Shown: piece by piece, positions 8,221-15,809 of the stretch | Numbering within the stretch: position 1 is the first letter of the stretch | How the letters are laid out: every line of letters starts with the position of its first letter | Assembly (NCBI GenBank): GCA_040751775.1 | Contig: JBFMGD010000044.1 | Span: 1 to 25,281 of the forward strand | Origin: JBFMGD01 sp040751775 | GTDB taxonomy: Bacteria; Bacillota; Dethiobacteria; DTU022 | Length of the DNA: 25,281 nucleotides | Reading direction: 5' to 3' | The notes under the pieces: model-generated | Told to the model about the DNA's origin: nothing | What the model saw: the letters and a program-made list of their open reading frames with translations, nothing else | The model's database searches: none | Translations under genes and position numbers: made by a program

Positions 8221-8417
8221 GTTTACGCTAACCAATAATGCCCGGAAGCTGACGGTATTGCCTGTCCTGAAATAGCCATATATAATGGCCATAATATATA
8301 TCCGTATAGAAAGAAGACGCCTCAGCTATCGCAAGTAGCATAAAAAAGCGTCCACTAAATGTTCATGGTCATTTTATCAGTTTATGAGCTGATTGTGAAC
8401 CCCAAAAACAATGGAAA
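8221..8417 (+). mobile_element. Remnant end of a DUF6431-type insertion sequence (copy A)
   Basis: This stretch aligns closely with 24881-25058 in the same orientation. Both contain the shared block AAGCTGACGGTATTGCCTGT and then TAGCCATATATAATG. Each next has a hairpin and an ATG (8365 here) opening MVILS-YELI-NP. In this copy the hairpin is 8316-8352 (GACGC/GCGTC outer stem, GCTA/TAGC inner stem). The ORF diverges after about residue 13 and stops at a TGA at 8422-8424, so only the 5' end of the element survives. Confidence 0.7.
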
Positions 8418-8420
8418 TGT

Positions 8421-8853
8421 ATGATCGTGCTCAAAGACGGCTCATTACCTTCCGTTTGGCAAGAAGCAAAAGGGTTGATGCGTCTGGATACCGCGGGGGA
8501 ATACCGTCATGAGCAAACCTGGCAAGGACGACGGCAGACATTTCTGTTTCAATGATCCGATTAACCGGAACAATGTCCATGGGCACTGCAATCTGGCGGC
8601 CCGGAAACGTTGGTTGCACGAGAACAACATTTTGAAAGAGAAGCATCAGGGGTACCAGTATGAACACATTTTTTCACATGACTGGAATGCGATGCGGGGC
8701 TATCATTAACTCATGCATATTGCCCGCATGCTAAATGAAATGGCGCTTCATGCGATTTACCTGACGGTGCATGTCAAAGCAGTCGGTGTTCAGTCTTTTA
8801 TCGGACATTCAACACCCTTCTGGGTAAAAACCCCAGTAGTTAATATTTGTTAA
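8421..8853 (+). pseudogene. Degenerate C-terminal fragment of a transposase
   Basis: Three pieces in different states make up one transposase tail. Frame 8421-8555 encodes KDGSLPSVWQEAKGLM then GRRQTFLFQ. After a frameshift near 8550 the sequence continues NNVHGHCNLAARKRW and EKHQGYQYEHIFSHDWNAM. After an in-frame TAA at 8707-8709 it resumes LMHIARMLNEMALHA up to TAA at 8851. The HQGY-YEH-FS-dWNAM-GYH-LM order is the conserved C-terminus of a family of DDE transposases I know from Firmicutes; I cannot name the IS family with certainty. It is inactive: no N-terminus, one frameshift, one nonsense codon. Confidence 0.7.
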
Positions 8854-8855
8854 TT

Positions 8856-9170
8856 TCAGGGGCCGTCCCTAACATTGAGATAGATTTCTGGTCCAAAGCC
8901 CGCCAACTTTAGCACCCTGGGTACTCTAAATCGGCTTGAGAATACGCGGCGGTAAGGGTCGGAGGTAGTCATCACCAATACTGTTTCTACGCTTTCTAAG
9001 ATCTTTTTACCAGTAGGGTTGAAGGTTTTTACCTTGCCCGGGATGATTAAAGGTTCGGTTTCTTTTTTCATTGCTTCGCGAACGCGCCTTTCTAAGAGGC
9101 CGAAAATAAGAAGCGCAATCAGGAAAATATATGCAAGCGCCTCAACGCGGCCGGGTTTCTTTAATTTCTT
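8856..9170 (-). pseudogene. C-terminal fragment of an IS1634-like (IS4 superfamily) transposase
   Basis: The open frame runs from directly after a TGA at 9171-9173 (no start codon at the 5' end) to a stop at 8856. It begins KKLKKPGRVEALAYIFLIAL, followed by LLERRVREAMKKE, then PTGKKILESVETVLV and LKLAGFGPEIYL. The order R-V-E-A-L-hydrophobic helix-LLERRVR, then PTG..., then a G-PEIYL end, is characteristic of IS1634-family transposase C-termini. About three quarters of the protein is missing, so it is a dead fragment. Its stop lies only 2 bases from the stop of the plus-strand transposase remnant, a tail-to-tail scar. Confidence 0.72.
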
Positions 9171-9173
9171 TCA

Positions 9174-9526
9174 TAGTAGTACCCCCTATCATTTAGTAAT
9201 GCCACATAACTAATGCATTAGGAAAACCGTTTAATTTATCCTGGACAGTATTCCAAATTCCCATTATAGACATTAGTGGCATATATTGTGCATATTGGGT
9301 ATTTTCTTGCTATAAGATAATTTCTACGATTGATGGCTTGAATAGTAGATGAAAAAAAATTCAATCTGTGGTTATACAAAACATTCAACGTACCACAACT
9401 ACCACAACATTTTCCTGCTGCGGATATTATCAGATGTAAAAAACAGGCCTTAGCAGCATGATTTGATCTCCTTATACGTCACAAGTGGGTTAATTTGGAT
9501 CTGATAGGTCTATTAGACGCTTCATT
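9174..9526. other. Intergenic stretch without recognisable genes
   Basis: This AT-rich stretch between the IS1634-like remnant and the operon terminator has no open frame with a credible start and ribosome binding site on either strand. I see no tRNA, CRISPR repeat or clear promoter. It probably contains decayed insertion-sequence DNA and the island boundary. Confidence 0.5.
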
Positions 9527-9559
9527 AAACCCCGCAAGCCTTTTGCTGCGGGGTTTTTT
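9527..9559. terminator. Terminator at the end of the RLP/mtn-like operon
   Basis: AAACCCCGCA (9527-9536) pairs perfectly with TGCGGGGTTT (9547-9556) around a 10-base loop. A T6 run (9554-9559) follows on the plus strand and TTTAAT on the minus strand. It lies 75 bases beyond the last gene of the minus-strand operon (stop at 9635). The stronger U tract faces the plus direction, so it also shields the operon from read-through out of the IS remnants. Confidence 0.8.
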
Positions 9560-9634
9560 AGCGCGCTATATAATAGCTCAAAACGAATCTTTACTAACAA
9601 TTTGCTACCAGTTGAGGCGGGGTACCCGGTAAAC

Positions 9635-10276
9635 TTACAGGCCCAGGTATGGTTTGAGCAGCGCCTGCTGATCCCCGGGGATTAACCGGGGTTCGCCACC
9701 CAGCAGGCGGCAGATAACCGCCATGCGGCAGGCTTCTTCCAGGGCCATGGAAACGTTTGCAGCCTGTCGCAAATTGCGGCCCACGGCCAGCAGGCCGTGA
9801 TTACGCAGCAGCAGCGCCTGGGCTTCCGGGTTGTTATCCAGAGCCGCAGCGACGCCCTTCGCCAGTTCGAGCGACCCGGGCATATAAAAGGGAACCACCG
9901 GCAGTGCGATGAAACGAAGCGACTCGATGGTAAAAGGCGGGATCTTCAGTTTGTCATATAGGCCCAGGATCGTGGCGAAGGGAGCATGGGTATGGATTAC
10001 CGCCCCGACCGTTGGGTTTATCTCGTACACTTTCAGGTGCATTGGCGTTTCGACGGACGGGCGGTCCTGACCTTCAGCCGCCTTACCCTCCGGGCTCAGA
10101 AGCACCATGCTCTCGGGCACCAACGAGCCTTTGTGCTTCTGGCTCGGAGTGACCAGGAAACCCTGCCCGCCCGGCAGGCGCACGCTGACATTGCCGCCGG
10201 TAGCGGTGATCATTTTCTCCCGGTAGAGCTCCTCAACAGTTTTGGCTAGCTCCCGGCGCAGTTCGGGAAAGTCCAT
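9635..10276 (-). CDS. Class II aldolase/adducin family protein (fuculose-/deoxyribulose-phosphate aldolase-like)
   Basis: The 213-residue protein has the family blocks TATGGNVSVR (25-33), VTPSQKHKG (42-50), Glu76 in SVETPMHLKVY, the zinc ligands His95 and His97 in IHTHAPFAT, and His160 in LLRNHGLLAVG. Glu76 at the FucA catalytic position favours an aldolase or epimerase. Relatives include L-fuculose-1-phosphate aldolase, MtnB dehydratase and the Ald2 aldolase, which splits 5-methylthio- or 5-deoxy-ribulose-1-phosphate into DHAP and an aldehyde. With MtnK and MtnA homologues in the operon, an Ald2-like role is my preferred inference. MtnB is less likely because no mtnC/D/E partners are seen. 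GAGGAGG precedes the ATG at 10276. It is the last gene of the operon. Confidence 0.88.
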   Translation of the reverse strand: MDFPELRRELAKTVEELYREKMITATGGNVSVRLPGGQGFLVTPSQKHKGSLVPESMVLLSPEGKAAEGQDRPSVETPMHLKVYEINPTVGAVIHTHAPFATILGLYDKLKIPPFTIESLRFIALPVVPFYMPGSLELAKGVAAALDNNPEAQALLLRNHGLLAVGRNLRQAANVSMALEEACRMAVICRLLGGEPRLIPGDQQALLKPYLGL

Positions 10277-10327
10277 TAATGTTCCTCCTCAGATGCTGTA
10301 CTGTTGTCGTATCCCATTTACTGGTTC

Positions 10328-11341
10328 TTAATCGTTTGGCCGGATGATCACCTTGACCGAATCTTTCCCTTCCGTAACTAGTTGAAACCCTTTGGCAATG
10401 TTATTTAGAGAAAGTGTATGCGTAATCATATCATCAACATTAATTTTGCCGGATGTTATTAACTCCAACGCTTTGTTGAGATCCGGGGGCCCACAGTAAT
10501 AGGAAGTAAGTATTCTAACTTCTTTCGTCCAAAAGTCGTTTATTGGTACGGTAACAGTATTCTTCGGGTCGGGGACTGCAAAGAAGATAATGGCGCCTCC
10601 TTTGTCAACACATTCCCAGGCCTGCTCCACCGCTAGCATGGATGATGTGCATAAAATCACGACATCAGCCTTTCTGCCGGTTTCGTCAACCAACCGTTGC
10701 GCAACATTGTCTGCGGCATTGATTGTAAGGTCTGCACCGGCATTTTGAGAAAATTCCAATCGCTTCGCACTAATATCAGTTGCAATGACCCTGGCATTTG
10801 CTGATTTTGCGAGTTTGACATGAAGCAATCCGGACATACCACAGCCAAGTACCATTACTATTTGGCCTTCCTTCACTGAGGCAAGCCTCTGGGCTCTAAT
10901 CACACAGGCAAGCGGTTCTATAAACGTACTTTGATCATAAGTTACATCGTCAGGTAGAAGATATGTTCCATTATTGATAAGCATTTCCGGTACCAGAACA
11001 TATTCGGCAAAGCCGCCGGGCAGCCTTTCTTTAACCTGCGAACATTGAGGGTAATACCCGTTTTGACAATAATAACATTGCATGCACGGGACTTTAGGTG
11101 CGATAAAGACTCTATCTCCCGGTTTATATTTTTTGACTGATGTTCCGACTTGCACCACCTCTGCTCCGAGTTCATGCCCCTGTATCAGCGGCGCTCTTGG
11201 CAGTCGGTACCATTCAACAATATCACTACCGCAAATGCCACAGGACATTACTTTAACAAGCATCTCTTTCGGGCGAGGTGTTGGTGTCGGCACTTCTGCT
11301 ATTCTGATATCTTTGTTGTTATACCACATCGATACTTTCAT
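10328..11341 (-). CDS. Zinc-dependent alcohol/polyol dehydrogenase (MDR superfamily)
   Basis: The 337-residue medium-chain dehydrogenase has the catalytic zinc site Cys37 (CGICGSD), His56 and Glu57 (GHELGAEV). It has a structural zinc site with Cys86, Cys89, Cys92 and Cys100, and an NAD(P)-binding region VLGCGMSGLLHVKLAKS. The sequence is closest in style to sorbitol/threonine dehydrogenases that oxidise secondary alcohols of sugars or sugar phosphates. In this operon it could reduce the aldehyde released by the class II aldolase. More interestingly, it could oxidise C4 of a 1-deoxypentulose 5-phosphate to the dione that LsrF cleaves. The substrate cannot be read from sequence. AGGAGG stands 5 bases before the ATG. 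It is 51 bases upstream of the aldolase gene. Confidence 0.9.
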   Translation of the reverse strand: MKVSMWYNNKDIRIAEVPTPTPRPKEMLVKVMSCGICGSDIVEWYRLPRAPLIQGHELGAEVVQVGTSVKKYKPGDRVFIAPKVPCMQCYYCQNGYYPQCSQVKERLPGGFAEYVLVPEMLINNGTYLLPDDVTYDQSTFIEPLACVIRAQRLASVKEGQIVMVLGCGMSGLLHVKLAKSANARVIATDISAKRLEFSQNAGADLTINAADNVAQRLVDETGRKADVVILCTSSMLAVEQAWECVDKGGAIIFFAVPDPKNTVTVPINDFWTKEVRILTSYYCGPPDLNKALELITSGKINVDDMITHTLSLNNIAKGFQLVTEGKDSVKVIIRPND

Positions 11342-11413
11342 ATTTACCTCCTAAGGCGCATTCATCGCCCCTTATTGCATCGCTAAAATATTGGCTGCAC
11401 CATCAGGAAATGC

Positions 11414-11845
11414 TTACACAATAATTCCTTTTTTAATAATTACACACCCGTAGAGTTTTCTTTCCGTAGTCGCAACTATAGCATATGCATTCTGGGCTTG
11501 CCCGTAAAAATCGAATCTCTCAACATAGCCTACCGCGTTCTCGCCTCTGGTGTCATATCTGCATACCAGCTGTATGATCTCATCATGAATTACCGGAACA
11601 GCCTGTTCACCGGGCACGACCTGCATAATTGAGACCGGCTCATCAACATATATATCCAAAGGAAACAGCTGTAGTATCGCGTCAAGAACTGTGAGCAGAT
11701 CGTGCCCGTCACACCGGATCAGCCTTTTTGCGTTACTGGCGGCAGGAAAATTTGCATCCACGATTACCAGTTCATCACCGTGTCCCATTTCATGCAATAT
11801 TTTAAGCAAATCGGGCGAAATAATATCGGGGATTCCTTTTAACAT
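11414..11845 (-). CDS. fucU: RbsD/FucU family sugar mutarotase
   Basis: The protein (143 residues from the ATG at 11845) begins MLKGIPDIISPDLLKIL. It contains the FucU-type catalytic block MGHGDELVIVDANFPA with His22 and Asp24, and ends in ERKLYGCVIIKKGII, as FucU proteins do (about 140 residues). The family interconverts anomers of L-fucose or of the pyranose/furanose forms of ribose. In this cluster it would supply the anomer needed by the kinase. A GTG one codon upstream (11848) is possible, but GGAG lies 8 bases before the ATG, which fits better. The true sugar is unknown; a 5-deoxypentose, which can only form furanoses, is an inference. Confidence 0.88.
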   Translation of the reverse strand: MLKGIPDIISPDLLKILHEMGHGDELVIVDANFPAASNAKRLIRCDGHDLLTVLDAILQLFPLDIYVDEPVSIMQVVPGEQAVPVIHDEIIQLVCRYDTRGENAVGYVERFDFYGQAQNAYAIVATTERKLYGCVIIKKGIIV

Positions 11846-11925
11846 CACCTAATCTCCTTATTTAATAAAGGATTTTTCCAGGTTAAGCCTCTGCTGCTCT
11901 AACGCGTAAGCATGGATTTTAAGAT

Positions 11926-12654
11926 TTAACTTTTCTGCAGGGCCTCCAGAAGAAATAATACGTTTGCTTCCGGATCGGTTCCATCAAATACCGCGCTACC
12001 GGTAACTACGAGGTCCGCTCCTAAAGAGGCTATCTCCGCGATATTACCACGGGTTACCCCTCCGTCGAGGCCCAGAAAAACATCTCTTTTCGCATTACTG
12101 ATTATTTTTTTTACTTCTTCCACTCTGCGGGCTGTTGACTGAATAAAACTCTGACCGCCCCAGCCTGGGTTAACCGCCAGTAAATAGATAATGTCCACTA
12201 AGTCAACCAATGGGTGAATTACTTCGAGGGGGGTACCAGGGTTCAGGGCAACCCCTCTGGCGATACCCCTTTGCGGGTCATTGGCATTCTCCATTATGGA
12301 AAGGGCCTGCAGCACCCGGTGGATATGCCGCTCCGATTCAATATGGACCGTGATCAAATCAGCCCCGGCCTGGACATAATCCTGCACTTTATCAAGCGGC
12401 TTGTCGATCATCAGGTGGACATCTTTTAACATAGGTAAGCCGCTAAACGATTTTAAAAAAGCAGGGCCAGTTGTTAACACAGGGGTGAAACGGCCGTCCA
12501 TTATATCAAAGTGAATTACCTTTATTCCCGCTTTCTCCAATATGGCCATTTCTGAGCGTAACGACAGCAAATCAGCAGTCAGCATGCTTACGCTCAACGT
12601 AGGTGAAAGTGCACGTATCGATTTCCTAATTTCTACATGATCATCTCTTGACAT
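11926..12654 (-). CDS. rpe: Ribulose-phosphate 3-epimerase family protein
   Basis: This TIM-barrel protein (242 residues from ATG 12654) has the metal and acid/base residues of Rpe: His48 and Asp50 in HFDIMDGRFTP, His80 in DVHLMID, and Asp197 in GLDGGV. It also has the phosphate loop VNPGWGGQSFI (161-171). Rpe epimerises C3 of ribulose-5-phosphate and xylulose-5-phosphate. In this operon it may instead interconvert 1-deoxy- or 1-methylthio-ribulose and -xylulose 5-phosphates, the two products known from the R. rubrum RLP isomerase. GAGG lies 5 bases before the ATG; a GTG two codons earlier (12660) lacks a site. The N-terminus is about 15 residues longer than usual. It follows the LsrF gene by 8 bases, indicating tight coupling. 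Confidence 0.9.
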   Translation of the reverse strand: MSRDDHVEIRKSIRALSPTLSVSMLTADLLSLRSEMAILEKAGIKVIHFDIMDGRFTPVLTTGPAFLKSFSGLPMLKDVHLMIDKPLDKVQDYVQAGADLITVHIESERHIHRVLQALSIMENANDPQRGIARGVALNPGTPLEVIHPLVDLVDIIYLLAVNPGWGGQSFIQSTARRVEEVKKIISNAKRDVFLGLDGGVTRGNIAEIASLGADLVVTGSAVFDGTDPEANVLFLLEALQKS

Positions 12655-12662
12655 AGCCACCT

Positions 12663-13562
12663 CTACTTGTTGCCGTTCCTGTTTTCCTCACTTTTTAACT
12701 GCTCGTAAAGCTCATAAGCCTGGGCGGGATTTATGTTTTCATGAACGATAGCGTTTACTGCTTTAAGGATGGCCGTAGGGTTGTCACCCTGGAAAATATT
12801 CCGGCCCATATCTACTCCGGCCGCACCTTGCTGTACAGCATCATATGTCATTTGGAACGCGTCTTCAACCGGAATCTTCTTGCCCCCGGCCATGACAATC
12901 GGCACAGGACAGGACGCCGTAACAGTCTCAAAATCTTCGGCGACATAGTATGTTTTAACAAAATGGGCGCCCAGTTCAGCACAGATCCGGCAGGCAAGCC
13001 TGAAATATTTTGCATCCCTGACCATATCTTTGCCAACGGCGGTCACGGCCATCACCGGAACACCGTATCGTAACCCCATGTCTACCAGGCGGGTCATGTT
13101 ATGAACCGAGCGTGTTTCAAAATCGCCACCGATAAAAACCTGGATGGCCACAGCCGAAACATTCATCCTGATAGCGTCTTCAAAATCAAGCGCCAGTTCT
13201 TCGTCAGAAAGATTCTTCAAGATACTGGGCCCGCCGCTGGCGCGCATCACAACTGATTTGTTATAAGCGGGCGGTATCGTTGTCCGTAAAACCCCCCTGG
13301 TTAGCATCAGGGCATCCGTCCAAGGCAGCAGTGGCACAATATTTAAATCCACTCTTTCTAGACCGGTTACCGGACCCTGGAAGTAGCCATGATCTATGGC
13401 CAGCATCACTGTACGTCCGGTATCCGGCCTGAATATCCGGGCAAGCCGGTTTTTCATGCCCCAATCCAGAGCACCCGAACCCTTCAGGAAAAAACCAGGG
13501 GAATCTACTGGAATGTCTAGATGAAAATTCTTTTCCGATTTACCAACATCTGCTTCTGGCAT
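12663..13562 (-). CDS. lsrF: LsrF-like 3-hydroxy-5-phosphonooxypentane-2,4-dione thiolase
   Basis: The 299-residue class I aldolase-fold protein matches Escherichia coli LsrF along its length. Blocks are KGSGALDWGMKNRLARIF (27-44), MLAIDHGYFQGPVTGLERVD (53-72), LMLTRGVLR, AVTAVGKDMVRD, the Schiff-base lysine in VKTYYV at Lys203 (same number as in E. coli LsrF), IVMAGGKK and GVDMGRNIFQ. LsrF transfers the acetyl group of 3-hydroxy-2,4-pentanedione 5-phosphate to CoA, giving acetyl-CoA and DHAP. Elsewhere it acts in AI-2 degradation. Here there is no LsrK, LsrG, LsrR or two-permease Lsr transporter, so another route probably makes the substrate. AAGGAGG is 10 bases before the ATG. Family certainty is high; the exact substrate is inferred. 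Confidence 0.9.
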   Translation of the reverse strand: MPEADVGKSEKNFHLDIPVDSPGFFLKGSGALDWGMKNRLARIFRPDTGRTVMLAIDHGYFQGPVTGLERVDLNIVPLLPWTDALMLTRGVLRTTIPPAYNKSVVMRASGGPSILKNLSDEELALDFEDAIRMNVSAVAIQVFIGGDFETRSVHNMTRLVDMGLRYGVPVMAVTAVGKDMVRDAKYFRLACRICAELGAHFVKTYYVAEDFETVTASCPVPIVMAGGKKIPVEDAFQMTYDAVQQGAAGVDMGRNIFQGDNPTAILKAVNAIVHENINPAQAYELYEQLKSEENRNGNK

Positions 13563-13613
13563 ACTAATAATTCCTCCTTGTGTAATATAGCGGTCAAAAC
13601 AACAGAAATTCTC

Positions 13614-14783
13614 TTAGGTCATTCCAGGCACCATCAGTTTATCAACCAGCCGATTAAAATAGCGGCAGTTTTCAACCAGGTCAGGACCGTGTTTAAACAG
13701 CCCCCCGCCTACCAGTAAGATCACATCATTGCCGTAGACCCTAACAGACTCCGGGATACTTTCCAGGCTCATTCCGCCGGCCGGACAAGGAAAAATCGTT
13801 TTCAATACGCCTATGGGCGCCTTCGTTCCTTCGGCAATGTTCAGGCATTCTTCAAGGGTAAATGAAAACCGACCGCCGAAATTGGGGTAAACTGTACCGT
13901 CAGCACCGCCCAGCCGGTTCAACTGCCCAAACAGAGCGTAATGTGAGATCCCGCTATTAGCGGAAACGACATAGCTGCCGGCAAAAGCCGGGTGGGCAAA
14001 TATTGGCAAAGCGATACCGTCATCTTCCGCGACATCGCGCATTGCGTCAAACCCGGTTAAAGCCGGTGAAATTAAAAGGCCTCCCGCTCCCAATTCTTTT
14101 GCGAATCGGGCCTTTCTTATAATCTCACCGTGGGAGGCAGTTATGTTCGGCACATAAATACACCGTTTTCCCGTTTCCCGGTTGGCCCGGTGAACAGCCC
14201 CGGCGCACAGCTCCACCCTCCGGGCAAAGGGGGAAAAAGGCTGATCAGACAAGCCGTGATCGTCTTTAATAATATCAATGCCACCGAGAGCAAATTGATA
14301 AGCCAGCTCTGCCAGCTCATCTGCCGGAAGCCCCATCGGTTTTAAAGCTGTAAATAAAAGCGGCCTTTTTTCAATCCCTAATAACTGCCGCAGCCCTTCC
14401 CGCCCGAAACGTGGGCCCCGAAAGTTCTGTAAAATGGGTTCAGTCAAAAGAACTCTCTCGAGGCGGATCCCCGGCTTTAAACTGATATTGCCGAAGATTA
14501 CATTGAGCAACTGCGTAAACTCACCGGCAGCCGTTTCCACGGCATAACTAATAACGAATTGATAGCTGTTTTCACCGTACGGCTCAAATTCTTCAATACG
14601 CCCGACAATATTCCCCGCAATAGTCCCTTGAGGAAAGAGCAGCTCACCGGGAAACTCCACGGTCTGCTCAAGACATATATCCCGGGCTTTGGAGTATGCC
14701 TCTTTTTCATCTCCCGTAATAGTGTACACGACCCCAAAGCGATCGCCGGAAAGTTCTAAAGTCGGCGCATCAAAAGAAAACAT
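13614..14783 (-). CDS. RuBisCO-like protein (form IV RLP)
   Basis: The 389-residue protein keeps the RuBisCO large-subunit barrel. Lys148 in TALKPMG corresponds to the catalytic Lys175 region, and GGIDIIKDDHG (168-178) to the metal-site KDDE. His264 in FAHPAF corresponds to His294, and the phosphate-binding VGGGLF (358-363) is kept. Key carboxylase features are altered: the KDDE glutamate is His176, the loop-6 GTVVGKLEG is replaced by GTVYPNFGGRF with no lysine, and the equivalent of His327 is absent. It therefore should not fix CO2. Known form IV activities are enolase (MtnW), methylthioribulose-1-phosphate isomerase (R. rubrum) and sugar-acid-phosphate decarboxylase (OiaX). With MtnK and MtnA in the operon I favour isomerase. 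AGGAGG sits 7 bases before the ATG. Confidence 0.92.
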   Translation of the reverse strand: MFSFDAPTLELSGDRFGVVYTITGDEKEAYSKARDICLEQTVEFPGELLFPQGTIAGNIVGRIEEFEPYGENSYQFVISYAVETAAGEFTQLLNVIFGNISLKPGIRLERVLLTEPILQNFRGPRFGREGLRQLLGIEKRPLLFTALKPMGLPADELAELAYQFALGGIDIIKDDHGLSDQPFSPFARRVELCAGAVHRANRETGKRCIYVPNITASHGEIIRKARFAKELGAGGLLISPALTGFDAMRDVAEDDGIALPIFAHPAFAGSYVVSANSGISHYALFGQLNRLGGADGTVYPNFGGRFSFTLEECLNIAEGTKAPIGVLKTIFPCPAGGMSLESIPESVRVYGNDVILLVGGGLFKHGPDLVENCRYFNRLVDKLMVPGMT

Positions 14784-14802
14784 CTGTAGTCCTCCTGCTT
14801 CA

Positions 14803-15804
14803 TTATAGAGCTTCGGGCTTTGCCTGGCTGTGAACTGCAGCTACAAACGCCTCAGAAATCTGGTCTTCACTAATGGAAAACTTTGTATCAACAGTTCTTT
14901 CCACCTCACGGATCAATCCCATGGCATCAAGGCCGTATTCCCGCTGCAGGTGCTGTTTACTGGCACCGTGCACAAAGGTATCTTGCAAACCAATGCGGGA
15001 TAGTTTTTTACCCAGGCCCGCTTCCGCCATTTTTTCGGCAATCACTGTACCCAGGCCGCCGATAATGGAGTGGTTTTCCATTGTAATCACACCATAGCGG
15101 GAATTGGTAATAGCATCCAGCACGGAATCATCATTAAAGGGTTTCAGGGTGGAAATATGCATATGTGTAATCGAAAGGCCGTATTTCTTCAATTCAGATG
15201 TGGCACGCATAGCTTCTTCCGTACAAATACCGCTGGTCAGTAAAACCAGATCATCACCCGTGGAAATGACCCTGGCTTTCCCCGGCTGCATCGGTTCGGC
15301 AAACAACCTGGGAATCTCACCGCGCAGCATTCTGATATAAACTGGCCCGTCCACCGCGTACGCCGCATCCACAACCGACTCCACATCCGAAGCATCGCCG
15401 CATTCAAAGATAGTCATATTGGGCAGGGAGCGCATCACTGAAATATCTTCGATGGCCTGGTGGGTAGCGCCGCCCGGGGTCATGATTCCGGGCAGGAAGC
15501 CGACCATCTTCACGGGCAGGTTGGGATAAGCCACGGACATGGCAATTTGGTCATAAGCGCGCCGGTAGATAAAAACAGCGAAAGTATGCACAAGCGGGAT
15601 AAAGCCTTCACGGGCCAGCCCTCCCGCAAAGCTGAGCATGTTTTGTTCGGCAATGCCCATGGAAAAGAATCGCTCCGGATACCTGTCCCGAAACAGATCA
15701 ATTTCCGTCGAACTGGTTAAATCGGCCGAGAGCACTATCACGTTTGGTTTATCTGCAGCCCATTCCACTAAATTCCGGGCATGAACCCTGGTCAGTATCT
15801 CCAT
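14803..15804 (-). CDS. Transketolase C-terminal subunit (split transketolase, Pyr and C domains)
   Basis: The protein (333 residues from ATG 15804) starts MEILTRVHARNLVEWA. It has the TPP-activating Glu53 in FFSMGIAEQNM, GGATHQAIEDI in the pyrimidine domain, and a C-terminal domain ending in GGLGTVIAEKMAE and HGASKQHLQREYGLD. It would pair with the adjacent N-terminal subunit to form one TPP enzyme. The start was moved from an in-frame ATG at 15825 because GGGAGG lies 9 bases before 15804 and the preceding stop is at 15810, leaving a 5-base gap. Split transketolases include general enzymes, DXS-like relatives and dedicated ones such as the apulose-4-phosphate transketolase AptAB. Here a dedicated role on a pentulose phosphate of this pathway is likely. 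Confidence 0.9.
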   Translation of the reverse strand: MEILTRVHARNLVEWAADKPNVIVLSADLTSSTEIDLFRDRYPERFFSMGIAEQNMLSFAGGLAREGFIPLVHTFAVFIYRRAYDQIAMSVAYPNLPVKMVGFLPGIMTPGGATHQAIEDISVMRSLPNMTIFECGDASDVESVVDAAYAVDGPVYIRMLRGEIPRLFAEPMQPGKARVISTGDDLVLLTSGICTEEAMRATSELKKYGLSITHMHISTLKPFNDDSVLDAITNSRYGVITMENHSIIGGLGTVIAEKMAEAGLGKKLSRIGLQDTFVHGASKQHLQREYGLDAMGLIREVERTVDTKFSISEDQISEAFVAAVHSQAKPEAL

Positions 15805-15809
15805 GTTAT

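Noticed and set aside
8078..8275. 65-codon plus-strand ORF
   Set aside because: It has no ribosome binding site and overlaps both the minus-strand remnant and the IS end; the other strand and the repeat explain the sequence better.
13614..14783. A true RuBisCO for carbon fixation
   Set aside because: The metal-site Glu is His, the loop-6 Lys is missing, and there is no small subunit or phosphoribulokinase nearby.
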